From Oceanicola granulosus HTCC2516 (GTDB taxonomy: Bacteria > Pseudomonadota > Alphaproteobacteria > Rhodobacterales > Rhodobacteraceae): a DNA stretch of 52,182 bases. A model generated the notes under the pieces. The model searched no databases and was not told the origin of the DNA. It worked only from the letters and a program-made list of their open reading frames with translations. The translations under genes and the position numbers were made by a program. Below, one piece after another: positions 20,432-29,555 of the stretch. Each line of letters opens with the position of its first letter. The stretch's first letter is position 1. The DNA lies in assembly GCF_000153305.1 (NCBI RefSeq), contig NZ_CH724107.1:548832-601013 (forward strand), given 5' to 3'.

Positions 20432-21787
20432 ATGTCAGAGATACTCCACATCGTCGGGGGCGGCATGGCCGGGTCGGAAGCGGCCTGGCAGGCGGCCTCC
20501 GCGGGCGTCCGCGTGATTATCCACGAAATGCGCCCCCACGTCGGCACCTTCGCCCACAAGACCGGCGACCTCGCCGAGATGGTCTGCTCCAACTCGTTCC
20601 GCTCCGACGACGACGAGCAGAACGCCGTCGGGCTGCTCCACTGGGAGATGCGCGCCGCGGGCGGGCTGCTCATGGAGATGGCGGACCGCCACAAGCTGCC
20701 CGCGGGCGGCGCGCTCGCCGTCGACCGCGAGGCCTTCGCCGCCGGCGTTACGGAGCGGCTGCGCGCGCATCCCCTCGTCGAGATCAGCGGCGAGGAGATC
20801 ACCGAGCTGCCGCGCGAAGGCCACTGGATCGTCGCCACCGGACCGCTCACCTCGGGCGCGCTCGCCGAGGCGATCCGCGCCGAGACCGGCACCGAGAGCC
20901 TCGCCTTCTTCGACGCCATCGCCCCCATCGTCTACGCCGACACGATCGACATGTCCGTCGCGTGGGAGCAATCGCGCTACGACAAGGGCGAGACGGAGGC
21001 CGAGCAGAAGGCCTACATCAACTGCCCGATGACCCGCGACGAGTACGAGGCGTTCATCGACGCGCTGCTCGCCGCCGACAAGGCGGAATTTCACGAGGGC
21101 GAGACGGCCGGCTACTTCGACGGCTGCCTGCCGATCGAGGTCATGGCCGAGCGCGGCCGCGAGACGCTGCGCCACGGGCCGATGAAGCCGCGCGGGCTGA
21201 CCAACGCGCACAAGCCGGACGAGAAGGCCCATGCGGTCGTCCAGCTGCGCCGCGACAACGCGCTCGGCACGCTCTACAACATCGTCGGCTTCCAGACGAA
21301 GATGAAGTACGGCGCCCAGACCGAGGTGTTTCGCATGATCCCCGGCCTCGAGCAGGCCAGCTTCGCGCGGCTCGGCGGCATCCACCGCAACACGTTCCTC
21401 AACTCGCCCACCCTGCTCGATGGCGAGATGCGGCTGAAATCGCGGCCCAACATCCGCTTCGCCGGGCAGGTGACAGGCGTCGAGGGCTACGTCGAGAGCG
21501 CCGCGATGGGCCTGCTGGCGGCGCGGCTGGCGGTGGCGGAGATGCGCGGCGAGGCGCTTCCGGCGGTGCCGTCGACCACGGCGATGGGTGCGCTCGTCAC
21601 CCACATCACCGGCGGCGCGGACGCCAAGACGTTCCAGCCGATGAACGTCAATTTCGGCCTGTTCCCCCCGGTCGACGGGCTGAAGGGCGGCCGGCGCGGG
21701 CGCAAGGACCGCTACAAGGCCTACACCGACCGCGCCAAGGCCGACTGGCAGGCCTGGCTCGGCGCGGCGGCGCGGGACGCGGCCTGA
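20432..21787 (+). CDS. trmFO: Methylenetetrahydrofolate-tRNA-(uracil-5-)-methyltransferase TrmFO
   Basis: TrmFO makes 5-methyluridine at position 54 of tRNA using folate and FAD. The 451-aa product starts [19 protein letters not shown], the FAD dinucleotide-binding motif. It carries the family segments MVCSNSFRS (with the conserved Cys52), [15 protein letters not shown] (second catalytic-region Cys) and [16 protein letters not shown]. The C-terminal [12 protein letters not shown] and FGLFPP motifs complete the match. An in-frame ATG nine bases earlier is possible. It is followed 13 bases later by gluQ, another tRNA-modifying gene on the same strand. Confidence 0.96.
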   Translation: MSEILHIVGGGMAGSEAAWQAASAGVRVIIHEMRPHVGTFAHKTGDLAEMVCSNSFRSDDDEQNAVGLLHWEMRAAGGLLMEMADRHKLPAGGALAVDREAFAAGVTERLRAHPLVEISGEEITELPREGHWIVATGPLTSGALAEAIRAETGTESLAFFDAIAPIVYADTIDMSVAWEQSRYDKGETEAEQKAYINCPMTRDEYEAFIDALLAADKAEFHEGETAGYFDGCLPIEVMAERGRETLRHGPMKPRGLTNAHKPDEKAHAVVQLRRDNALGTLYNIVGFQTKMKYGAQTEVFRMIPGLEQASFARLGGIHRNTFLNSPTLLDGEMRLKSRPNIRFAGQVTGVEGYVESAAMGLLAARLAVAEMRGEALPAVPSTTAMGALVTHITGGADAKTFQPMNVNFGLFPPVDGLKGGRRGRKDRYKAYTDRAKADWQAWLGAAARDAA

Positions 21788-21800
21788 GCCGGGCGCGGCG

Positions 21801-22643
21801 ATGATCACCCGTTTCGCCCCCTCGCCGACGGGGCCGCTGCATCTCGGCCACGCCTTCTCGGCGCTGACCGGTCAGGCGCGGGCGCAGGCGGCGGGTGGGT
21901 CGTTCCTGCTGCGCATCGAAGACCTCGACCGCGCCCGCTCCAGGCCCGAATGGGAGGCGCAGATCTTCGACGACCTGCACTGGCTCGGCTGCCGCTGGCC
22001 GACCCCGGTGCGCCGCCAGTCCGACCACCTCGCCGACTACGAGGCCGCGCTCGAGCGGCTTGCGGCGCGCGGCCTGCTCTACCCGTGCTCCTGCACCCGG
22101 GGCGACATCCGCGCCGCGCTGTCGGCGCCGCAGGAGGGCGTGCCGGTGGGGCCCGACGGCATCGTCTATCCCGGCACCTGCCGGGGCCGGCCGATGACGT
22201 CGCGCCGGCCCGGCGACGCGCTCCGGCTCGACATGGCGCGGGCGGCGGAGCTGGTGGCGCGGCTGGCGTTCACCGAGACCGGCCCGGGGCACGCGGGCCG
22301 CCACGAGGTCCGGACAGCGGAGCTGGTGGAGAGCGCGGGCGACATCGTCCTCGGGCGGCGCGACACCGGCAGCGTCGCCTACCACCTCGCGGTGGTCCAC
22401 GACGACGCGCTGCAGGGGGTGAGCGAGGTGGTGCGCGGCGCCGACCTGTTCGAGGCGACGCCGCTGCAGGTCCTGCTGCAGGCGCTGCTCGGCCTGCCGA
22501 CGCCGACCTACCACCATCACGACCTGATCCGCGACGCGCAGGGCCGCCGCCTCGCCAAGCGCGACGACGCCCGCGCCATCGCCACCTACCGCGCCGAGGG
22601 GATGAGCCCCGCCGAGGTGCGCCGGATGTTCGGCTTCGACTGA
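21801..22643 (+). CDS. gluQ: Glutamyl-Q tRNA(Asp) synthetase
   Basis: This paralogue of the GluRS catalytic domain attaches glutamate to the queuosine base at the wobble position of tRNA-Asp. The 280-aa product has the class I HIGH-type motif HLGH (residues 14-17), a KMSKS-like RLAKRDD and no anticodon-binding domain, which is diagnostic. A zinc-site cluster is visible (CSC near residue 95 plus a later YPGTC). It follows trmFO by 13 bases and is probably co-transcribed. It is convergent with the TRAP operon, with only 8 bases between stop codons. Confidence 0.94.
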   Translation: MITRFAPSPTGPLHLGHAFSALTGQARAQAAGGSFLLRIEDLDRARSRPEWEAQIFDDLHWLGCRWPTPVRRQSDHLADYEAALERLAARGLLYPCSCTRGDIRAALSAPQEGVPVGPDGIVYPGTCRGRPMTSRRPGDALRLDMARAAELVARLAFTETGPGHAGRHEVRTAELVESAGDIVLGRRDTGSVAYHLAVVHDDALQGVSEVVRGADLFEATPLQVLLQALLGLPTPTYHHHDLIRDAQGRRLAKRDDARAIATYRAEGMSPAEVRRMFGFD

Positions 22644-22651
22644 CGCCCGGC

Positions 22652-24997
22652 TCAGTTGCCGATCAGCGACGGCACGATGGTCACGACCCCCGGCACGAAC
22701 CACAGCAGCGCCAGCCCGAGCACCTGGATCAGCACGAACGGGATCACGCCGCGGTAGATGTGGCCCGTGGTGACGGAGGCCGGCGCGACGCCGCGCAGGT
22801 AGAACAGTGCAAAGCCGAAGGGCGGCGTCAGGAACGAGGTCTGCAGGTTGACCGCGATCATGATCGTCACCCATTTCGGATCGAACGTGCCGCCGTAGAT
22901 CACCGGGCCGACGATCGGGATCACGATGTAGATGATCTCGAGGAAGTCGAGCACGAAGCCCAGCACGAACAGCACCAGCATCACGATCAGGAACACCGTG
23001 AATTCGCTGTCGAAGCTCTTGAGGAACTGCTGGATGTAGTGTTCGCCGCCGAAGGAGATCACCACGAGGTTGAGCAGCTGCGAGCCGATCAGGATGGTGA
23101 AGACCATCGACGTCACCTTCGCCGTCTCGCGCACCACGGGCGTCAGAACGCCGCCGGCGAACAGCACCCAACAGGCGTAGAGGAAGGTGAACATCGAGAA
23201 CAGGAAGGCGGCGAAGGCGACGAGGTAGGCGATCCGGTTCTCGAAGGTCATGCCCTCGCCGAGCCGCATGTCGAAGTTCACGCCGACCAGCAGCATCACC
23301 ACGATCGCGCCCGCGCCGAGCAGGATGATCTTCGGGTCGCGCCCCTCGTCGACGAGCTTGCGGTAGGCGGCGAGCAGGATCGCGCCACCCGCGCCGAGGG
23401 CGGCGGCCGGGGTCGGGCTGGTGATGCCGCCGAGGATCGATCCGAGCACCGCCACGATCAGCACGAGCGGCGGGAAGACGACGCGGATCAGGTCGTTCCG
23501 GCCGAGCCTGCGGGCGGCGTGACGCGAGCCGTAGAGCGCCAGCAGGAACGGCACCGCGAGGATCAGCACCGTCGCGCCGGGCGAGGTGACGGGGGTGACG
23601 AAGGCCGCGTCCAAGGCAAGCGCCGCCAACAGCCCCGCCGCGCCGACGAGGAGCGGGCGCGCCGACGCGGCGGTGTCGATGCCGCGCCCGGCCGCGAGCA
23701 GCAGGCCGAGCAGCAGCACCGCGAAGGCGATGCCGGTGCCGACGGGCGGAGCGTCGGCGAGGCGCTCGCGGAAGATCTCGCGCCGCTCCTCGTCAGTGCG
23801 CTCGACGGCCTGCGCCACGCCGCCGGCTTCGTCGATGGCCGCCTGCTCGGCGACGGCGCGGTCCCAGGCGCTCTGGCCGTGCAGCTCGATCATCGCCTCC
23901 TGGCAGGCGGGCGAGACGCGGGTACGCAGCGAGGCGGTCTCGCCAGCGTCGGAGTAGGAGCCGACGATGATCGACTGGCCGCCCACCAGACCCGCCTGCC
24001 CCGCGCCGATCACGCCGCCGATCAGCAGCACCGGCACGACCACCAGCCACAGCACGCCGCCGCCCGGGCGCTCGCGCCCGTCGCGCTCATCACCGACCGC
24101 GGGCGCCCGGGACGGGTTGAGCAGCGCGTAGCCGAAGGCGTAGGCGGCGTAGAGGGAGGCCAGCAGGATGCCCGGCAGCAGCGCCGCCTGGAACAGGGTG
24201 CCGACCGACACCACCGCGGGCTCGCCGAGGTAGGTCAGCGCGTCGCCGCAGCCGACCGCCTGGGCGCGCTCTTCCTGCGCGGTCGAGTAGAGGTCGCCGG
24301 CGAGCGTGCCGAGCAGCACGATGACGATGGAGGGCGGGATGATCTGGCCCAGCGTGCCCGAGGCCGCGATGACGCCGGTGGCGAGTTGCGGCGAGTAGCC
24401 CGCGCGCAGCATCGTCGGCAGCGACAGCAGCCCCATCGTCACCACCGTCGCGCCGACGATGCCGGTGGAGGCGGCGAGGAAGGCGCCGACCACGACGACC
24501 GAGACCGCGAGGCCGCCCGGCAGCGGGCCGAACACGCGGCTCATGGTGGTGAGCAGGTCGTCGGCGATCTTGGAGCGCTCGAGGGTGATGCCCATCATCA
24601 CGAACATCAGCACCGCCAGCAGCGTCTCGATGGACTGCCCCGCCAGCACCCGCTCGTTGATGCGGTTGACGATGAAGGACAGGTTCCTGTCCATCGCCGT
24701 CTCCCAGCCCAGCGGGAAGACCGGCTCGATGATCCGCGGCAGGTCCGGGTAGCGGAAGATGGAGATGTCGTCGGGCCGCACGCCTTCGGCCGTCAGCGCG
24801 CGGAAGGCGTCGGACGAGGTGTCGATGGCCTGGTGGACGATCAACCCGGCGCTGTCGAGCGCGGCGATGATCGCGAACGAGATGACGCCGGCGCCCGCGA
24901 TGGCGAAGGCCACCGGGAAGCCCGAGAGGATCCCGCCGAACAGGCTGAGGAAAACGATGATCAGGCCGAGCTCGACGCCGTCCAGTCCGAATAGCAT
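22652..24997 (-). CDS. TRAP transporter large permease, enlarged DctM type
   Basis: This 781-aa membrane protein is the transport subunit of a TRAP system driven by an ion gradient. DctM landmarks are present: LSLFGGILSGFPVAFAIAG at the N-terminus, ASGTLGQIIPPSIVIVLLGTLAGDLY (about 212-237), LGGITSPTPAAALGAGGAI (about 521-540) and LQTSFLTPPFGFALFYLRG near the C-terminus. Classical DctM is about 425 aa. The surplus lies in three places: a loop at about 65-115, a block at about 295-500 with several extra hydrophobic segments, and one at about 546-630. It lies downstream of the small permease. Confidence 0.9.
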   Translation of the reverse strand: MLFGLDGVELGLIIVFLSLFGGILSGFPVAFAIAGAGVISFAIIAALDSAGLIVHQAIDTSSDAFRALTAEGVRPDDISIFRYPDLPRIIEPVFPLGWETAMDRNLSFIVNRINERVLAGQSIETLLAVLMFVMMGITLERSKIADDLLTTMSRVFGPLPGGLAVSVVVVGAFLAASTGIVGATVVTMGLLSLPTMLRAGYSPQLATGVIAASGTLGQIIPPSIVIVLLGTLAGDLYSTAQEERAQAVGCGDALTYLGEPAVVSVGTLFQAALLPGILLASLYAAYAFGYALLNPSRAPAVGDERDGRERPGGGVLWLVVVPVLLIGGVIGAGQAGLVGGQSIIVGSYSDAGETASLRTRVSPACQEAMIELHGQSAWDRAVAEQAAIDEAGGVAQAVERTDEERREIFRERLADAPPVGTGIAFAVLLLGLLLAAGRGIDTAASARPLLVGAAGLLAALALDAAFVTPVTSPGATVLILAVPFLLALYGSRHAARRLGRNDLIRVVFPPLVLIVAVLGSILGGITSPTPAAALGAGGAILLAAYRKLVDEGRDPKIILLGAGAIVVMLLVGVNFDMRLGEGMTFENRIAYLVAFAAFLFSMFTFLYACWVLFAGGVLTPVVRETAKVTSMVFTILIGSQLLNLVVISFGGEHYIQQFLKSFDSEFTVFLIVMLVLFVLGFVLDFLEIIYIVIPIVGPVIYGGTFDPKWVTIMIAVNLQTSFLTPPFGFALFYLRGVAPASVTTGHIYRGVIPFVLIQVLGLALLWFVPGVVTIVPSLIGN

Positions 24998-25015
24998 GGT
25001 GTGTTCCCAGACCCT

Positions 25016-26023
25016 TTAGTGCGTGCCTTCGTAGGCTTCTTCACCCGCGCCGAGGCTGTCGCGGTCGAGGTATTTGCCGTAGCTTTCCGGGCCTTCCTTC
25101 CGCTCGAGGTAGGAGCGGTAGAAGAAGGCGATGGCCTGCAGGAAAACCAGGGCGGTGAAGGCGCAGAGCAGCACCTTGAAGAGGAAGTAGGCGTCGAAGC
25201 CCTGCGGGCTGAAGCCGATGGTCTCCACGTTCCAGCGCACCGCGCGGGCCTGCATCTCGTAGCGCTCGAGCGCCTGGCTGGCCGAAGGCTTCGGCGTGAT
25301 CAGGTGGCGCCACAGGAAGTACCAGCTGTACATCCAGATCAGCACCGCCGCGGGCATCATGAAGACGATCGAGCCGAACATGTCGATGGCGCGCTTGGCG
25401 CGCCCGGAGACGGCGGAGTAGATCAGGTCGACGCGCACATGGCCGCCCTGCACGAAGGTGTAGCTCACGCACAGGCAGACGACGAGCGCGTTGTAGAGCT
25501 TGAGCTCCTCCGACCACCAGGAGACGCTCTTGGTGAAGATCGACCCGAAGCCGATGCTGATGTCGGCCACCGCGAAGATGCGCTGCATGAAGATGACGAG
25601 GATCTGCTGCAGCACCATGATCAGGCCGGCCCAGGCGAACAGCCGACCGACGCCGTTGGCGATCCCCTCCAGCACCCGCACGCAGCCCCACATGAAGCCG
25701 TTGAAGGCGAAGCCGAGCACGGTCACGACGAGCAGGATCAGCATCACCGCGAAGAAGAACTCGACCGAGCCGCCGTAATAGACGAAGCGCATCAGCGACA
25801 GCTTGTCGAAGTCGTTGCCGGTCCAGATCACCCAGTCGAGCCACTTGCCCGGATGGGTCAGCGCGTAGGGAATGTTGTAGACCGCTTCGAGCAGGTTGCC
25901 CCCGACCCATTGCAGCGGCCCCTCGGCCTGGAAGGCGTCGAGGCAGCTGATCGTCTCGGGCGCGTCCTCGGCGGCGGGGCGCGCGCGGAAGAAGCCGGTG
26001 CAGGCGATCTCTTCGTGGTTCAT
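25016..26023 (-). CDS. TRAP transporter small permease, enlarged DctQ type
   Basis: This 335-aa membrane protein is the DctQ partner of the large permease. The core is seen as LFAWAGLIMVLQQILVIFMQRIF, the TFVQGGHVRVDLIYSAVS motif (the DctQ H-[VI]-R-V-D signature) and two more helices. Typical DctQ has 160-230 residues. Here a polar N-terminus, an extra pair of helices around residues 85-115 and a long loop before the last helix account for the excess. It stands 18 bases before the large-permease start and 110 bases after dctP, with a strong hairpin between. Confidence 0.87.
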   Translation of the reverse strand: MNHEEIACTGFFRARPAAEDAPETISCLDAFQAEGPLQWVGGNLLEAVYNIPYALTHPGKWLDWVIWTGNDFDKLSLMRFVYYGGSVEFFFAVMLILLVVTVLGFAFNGFMWGCVRVLEGIANGVGRLFAWAGLIMVLQQILVIFMQRIFAVADISIGFGSIFTKSVSWWSEELKLYNALVVCLCVSYTFVQGGHVRVDLIYSAVSGRAKRAIDMFGSIVFMMPAAVLIWMYSWYFLWRHLITPKPSASQALERYEMQARAVRWNVETIGFSPQGFDAYFLFKVLLCAFTALVFLQAIAFFYRSYLERKEGPESYGKYLDRDSLGAGEEAYEGTH

Positions 26024-26080
26024 GAGGCGGGCTCGCGTCTGCTCATGGAGGGGCCGGCCCGCACGGGGCCGGAACGTGGC

Positions 26081-26113
26081 GGGGCACCCTCCGCGCGCGG
26101 CGGAGGATGCCCC
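26081..26113 (-). promoter_or_regulatory. Intercistronic hairpin between dctP and dctQ
   Basis: A 14-bp stem with one mismatch (GGGGCA.CCTCCGC against GCGGAGG.TGCCCC) and a 5-base loop lies 20 bases after the dctP stop. Such hairpins after binding-protein genes usually stabilise the upstream mRNA or cause partial termination, giving more binding protein than permease. Confidence 0.6.
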
Positions 26114-26133
26114 GGTGGCTCAGGCGGGGCCAA

Positions 26134-27219
26134 TCACCCCTTCACGCGGTCCCGCTGCGCGGTGAACTCGCCCTGCGAGCGGCTGATCCAGTTGGCCGAG
26201 CTATCGAGCGACGCCATGTAGCTGTCGTAGATCTTGTCGTACAACTCGTCGCCCATCGGCGCCTCGACCACTTCCTGCGCGGCCTGGCCGAAGGCGTCCC
26301 AGATCTCGTCGGAGAACTCGAGCAGCTGCACGCCGCCCGACTGGAGGCGCTGCAGCGCGGCCGAGTTGTTGGCCATGAACAGCGACATGGTCCACAGGTT
26401 CGCGGCGCGCGAGGCGTTCTCCACGATCGCCTGCTGGGCCGGAGTGAGGCTCTCGTAGACGTCGAGGTTCATCGTCAGGTTCAGGTTCGGCCCCGGCTCG
26501 TGGAAGCCGGCGGTGTAGTAGAACTTGGTGATCTCCTGGAAGCCGGCCTTCTCGTCGGCCCAGGGTCCGATCCACTCGGTCCCGTCGATGGAGCCGGAGG
26601 CGAGCGCCTGGTACACCTCGGCACCGGGCAGGTTCTGCACCGACGCCCCGAGCTTGCCGAGCACCTCGCCGCCCTGCCCCGGCATGCGGAAGCGCAGGCC
26701 CTGGAAGTCGGCGGGCGAGTTCATCTCCTTGGAGAACCAGCCGCCGGATTGCGGGCCGGTGTTGCCGGCGGGGAAGGACTTGAGGCCGAAGATCGAGTAG
26801 AGCTCGTCGGAGAGCTCGCGGCCGCCGTCGTGGTCGTGCCAGTTGGCGTATTCCTGGAAGGTCATGCCGAACGGGATCTGGCTGAAGAACGACAGCGCCG
26901 GGTGCTGGCTGAGGAAGTAGTAATCGACGCCGTGGTACATGTCGGCCTGACCGGCGGACACCGCGTCGAACACCTCAAACGGGCCCACGAGCTCGCCGCC
27001 CGCCTTGAGGTCGACCGTCAGCTGGCCGTCGGTCATGGCGGTGATCGCGTCGGCGCAGTACTGCGCGCTGTCGTGCACCCCGGCGAGGCCGCGGCCCCAG
27101 GTGGTGACGAGCGTCAGCGTCCGGTTGCCCTGCGCGTAGGCCGGCGCGGCGAGCGCCGAGGCGGCGGCGCCGGCGGTGGCGCCGACGGCGCCTTTCGTCA
27201 GAAACGAGCGACGATCCAT
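26134..27219 (-). CDS. TRAP transporter substrate-binding protein, TakP/FcbT1 (COG4663) type
   Basis: This 361-aa periplasmic binding protein begins with a Tat signal, MDRRSFLTKGAVG, with cleavage likely after APAYA near residue 29. It resembles the COG4663 group, which includes R. sphaeroides TakP (2-oxo acids) and the FcbT1 chloroaromatic binders. Diagnostic segments include SFFSQIPFGMTFQEYANW, FPAGNTGPQSGGWF, RMPGQGGEVLGKLGA and GSIDGTEWIGPW. The start at 27219 has GGAGG about 10 bases upstream. A monocarboxylate such as a 2-oxo acid is the likeliest ligand, but sequence alone does not settle it. Confidence 0.92.
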   Translation of the reverse strand: MDRRSFLTKGAVGATAGAAASALAAPAYAQGNRTLTLVTTWGRGLAGVHDSAQYCADAITAMTDGQLTVDLKAGGELVGPFEVFDAVSAGQADMYHGVDYYFLSQHPALSFFSQIPFGMTFQEYANWHDHDGGRELSDELYSIFGLKSFPAGNTGPQSGGWFSKEMNSPADFQGLRFRMPGQGGEVLGKLGASVQNLPGAEVYQALASGSIDGTEWIGPWADEKAGFQEITKFYYTAGFHEPGPNLNLTMNLDVYESLTPAQQAIVENASRAANLWTMSLFMANNSAALQRLQSGGVQLLEFSDEIWDAFGQAAQEVVEAPMGDELYDKIYDSYMASLDSSANWISRSQGEFTAQRDRVKG

Positions 27220-27330
27220 TGGTGGTAGTCCTCCCTGTTGGTCTTCTCTGGTCGCATCTTGTCCAGGTCCAGGTCCGCCTTCCTCCTCGGACGACGGCCG
27301 GATCTTGATTGGCATCGCTGATACTAGACA

Positions 27331-27366
27331 TCACTTCCGCCACCGCGCCATACCCAAGATTGCGTA
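27331..27366 (-). promoter_or_regulatory. Predicted dctP promoter with NarL-type 7-2-7 operator
   Basis: On the minus strand TCTTGG (27359-27354) and TAGTAT (27336-27331) are 17 bases apart. Overlapping the weak -35 box is TACCCAA-GA-TTGCGTA (27351-27366), two inverted heptamers spaced by 2 bases with 6 of 7 arm positions matching. NarL-family regulators bind TACYNMT-like heptamers in exactly this 7-2-7 arrangement, and a NarL-family regulator is encoded next door. Confidence 0.5.
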
Positions 27367-27462
27367 GTCCGCGGCCTTGCGGCCCACGCCCCTGCGTCAC
27401 TCGCCGGCTGGGCGCGGAGAGGCTTCAAATCGCCGCTCCGGACACGTAACCATGCGTCCCAC

Positions 27463-28878
27463 ATGATGGCGTGGCTCAAGAGCTTGCAGATCTCGTACGG
27501 ACAGAAGCTCTTCCTTCTGGCCACCCTGCCGCTCATCCTCGCGGTCGCGTCGATCTCGGTGATCGTGGAGCGCCAGAGCCGGGCGCTCGCCGAGCGCGAG
27601 ATCGCGGCGCTGGAGGCGCAGCTGTTCGCCGCGAAGCGGGGCGAGCTGCGCAACTACATCTCCATCGGCCGCACCGCGATCCTCAACATCTACGGCCATG
27701 CCGGCCCCGACGACGCGCAGGCCAAGCTCGAGGCCAGCCGCATCCTCGCCTCGATGATCTACGGCCAGGACGGCTACTTCTTCGTGTTCGACTACGACGG
27801 CGTCAACCTCGTCGCTCCGCGCCAGACGCACCTGATCGGCAAGGACTGGACCGGCCTCACCGACGGCGCTGGCGTGCCGATCACCGACGAGATCATCCGC
27901 ATCGCCCGCGCCGGCTCCGGCTACCACGAGTTCGAATGGCCCAAGCCCTCCACGGGCGAGAGCGCGCCGATGCTCGTCTACGTCAACGGGCTGCAGGACT
28001 GGCGATGGGCGATCGGCACCGGCATCTTCGTGGCCGACGTGCGCGAGACCGTGGCGGCCGCGCGCGCCGAGGTCGAGGCCCGGATCCAGCGCACCTCGCT
28101 CTACATCCTCGCCATCGCCATCGGCGCGCTGCTGCTGGTCTTCGCCTCCGGGCTGGGGATGAACATCCGCGAGCGCCGGCTCGCCGACGCCAAGCTCAAG
28201 GCGCTGACCCAGCGCATCATCGACGCCCAGGAGGAGGAGCGCGGCCGGGTCGCGCGCGAGCTGCACGATTCGATCAGCCAGATCCTCGTCTCGGTCCGCT
28301 ACGCGCTCGAGCTCGCCCGCCGGCGGCTCGCCATCGGCGACGCGCGCAGCGGGGAGAGCCTCGACAAGGGCATCGACGCGCTCGGCGGTGCCATCCAGGA
28401 GGTGCGCCGCATCAGCCGCGACCTGCGCCCCGGGATGCTCGACGACCTCGGCCTCGGCCCCGCCATCAAGGCACTGACCGACGATTTCGCCGCCCGCACC
28501 GGCATCGAGGTCGAGTTCGAGACGGTGGTGTTCCGCAACCGGCTCGACGAGGAGGCGCGGATCGCGCTCTACCGCGTGGCGCAGGAGGCGCTGACCAACA
28601 TCGAGCGCCATTCCGGCGCCACCCGCGTGTCGGTCAGCCTCAAGGGCCACCGCACCGGCGCGATGCTGCGCATCGCCGACAACGGCCGCGGCATCGACGC
28701 CCGCCGCAGGGGCGCGCGAAGCGGCGGGCTCGGCCTGCGCAACATGGCCGAGCGCGTCGAGCAGCTCGAGGGCACCCTGCGCATCCTCGCCACCCACCCC
28801 GGCACGGTCATCGAGGCGCAGGTGCCGCTGACCCACATGTTGACGCCCGAGAGCCGGGCGAGCAAGGAGAGCGCATGA
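27463..28878 (+). CDS. Cache-domain sensor histidine kinase (HisKA_3/NarX type)
   Basis: This 471-aa inner-membrane kinase has a first membrane helix at about 15-36, a periplasmic single Cache domain at about 40-205 (with GYFFVFDYDGVNL and the following HLIGKDWTG), a second helix at about 212-234, a HisKA_3 dimerisation domain with His268 in RELHDSISQIL, and a C-terminal HATPase (N-box ALTNIERHSGA, G-box DNGRGID). The Cache domain binds small ligands such as carboxylates, which fits the TRAP operon it faces. It overlaps the response regulator by ATGA. ATG 27463 or 27466 could be the start. Confidence 0.93.
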   Translation: MMAWLKSLQISYGQKLFLLATLPLILAVASISVIVERQSRALAEREIAALEAQLFAAKRGELRNYISIGRTAILNIYGHAGPDDAQAKLEASRILASMIYGQDGYFFVFDYDGVNLVAPRQTHLIGKDWTGLTDGAGVPITDEIIRIARAGSGYHEFEWPKPSTGESAPMLVYVNGLQDWRWAIGTGIFVADVRETVAAARAEVEARIQRTSLYILAIAIGALLLVFASGLGMNIRERRLADAKLKALTQRIIDAQEEERGRVARELHDSISQILVSVRYALELARRRLAIGDARSGESLDKGIDALGGAIQEVRRISRDLRPGMLDDLGLGPAIKALTDDFAARTGIEVEFETVVFRNRLDEEARIALYRVAQEALTNIERHSGATRVSVSLKGHRTGAMLRIADNGRGIDARRRGARSGGLGLRNMAERVEQLEGTLRILATHPGTVIEAQVPLTHMLTPESRASKESA

Positions 28879-29510
28879 GCCCGATCCGCGTCGCCATTGT
28901 CGACGACCACCCGATGGTCGCCGAGGGCATCCAGTCGATCCTCGAGAGCTACGACGACATCGAGGTCGTCGCCTCGCTCGGCAACGGGCAGGAGGCGGTC
29001 GACCGGGTCGAGGCGCTGGCGCCCGACGTCATGCTGCTCGACCTCAACATGCCCGGCCTCGGCGGGCTGTCGGCGACGGAGATGATCCTCGAGCGGCGGC
29101 CGGAGACCCGGATCCTGATCCTGTCGATGCACGACAGCCCGGAATACATCTCGACGGCGCTGAGCCACGGCGCGCGCGGCTACGTTCTCAAGGACGTGCC
29201 CACCGACGAGATCCGCACCGCCATCGACGCGGTGCTCGGCGGCGAGACCTACCTCTGCACCGGCGCGAAGGGCTCGCTCCGGCCGCGCACCACCGACGGC
29301 CGCGAGCCCCTGACGACGCGCGAGCAGACTATCCTGCTGCGCCTCGCCCAGGGCCGCTCGAACAAGGAGGTCGCGCTGCTGCTCGACATTTCCGTGCGCA
29401 CCGTCGAGACCCACCGCAAGAACATCAAGCGCAAGCTCGGCATCTCCTCGACCGCCGGCCTGACGCGGTATGCCCTGGAGCACGGGGTCCTGCAGGGGAC
29501 GGGGCACTGA
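28875..29510 (+). CDS. NarL/FixJ family response regulator
   Basis: This 211-aa regulator has a receiver domain with acidic pocket Asp10-Asp11, phospho-acceptor Asp56 in MLLDLNMPG, and the conserved Lys in GYVLKD. A C-terminal LuxR-type helix-turn-helix follows (LTTREQTILLRLAQGRSNKEVA, then SVRTVETHRKNIKRKLG). Its ATG overlaps the kinase stop codon by 4 bases, so the pair is one unit. The likely target is the divergent TRAP operon, whose promoter carries a 7-2-7 heptamer pair. An array of REP elements follows. Confidence 0.93.
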   Translation: MSPIRVAIVDDHPMVAEGIQSILESYDDIEVVASLGNGQEAVDRVEALAPDVMLLDLNMPGLGGLSATEMILERRPETRILILSMHDSPEYISTALSHGARGYVLKDVPTDEIRTAIDAVLGGETYLCTGAKGSLRPRTTDGREPLTTREQTILLRLAQGRSNKEVALLLDISVRTVETHRKNIKRKLGISSTAGLTRYALEHGVLQGTGH

Positions 29511-29518
29511 AGGGCGTG

Positions 29519-29542
29519 GTGCCGGGCTGAAGCCCGGCCTAC
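29519..29542 (-). repeat. REP element, reversed copy
   Basis: GCCGGGCTGAAGCCCGGC palindrome 8 bases after the response-regulator stop. It opens a REP cluster that continues to 29712. Confidence 0.75.
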
Positions 29543-29555
29543 GGCGCGTACGGAT

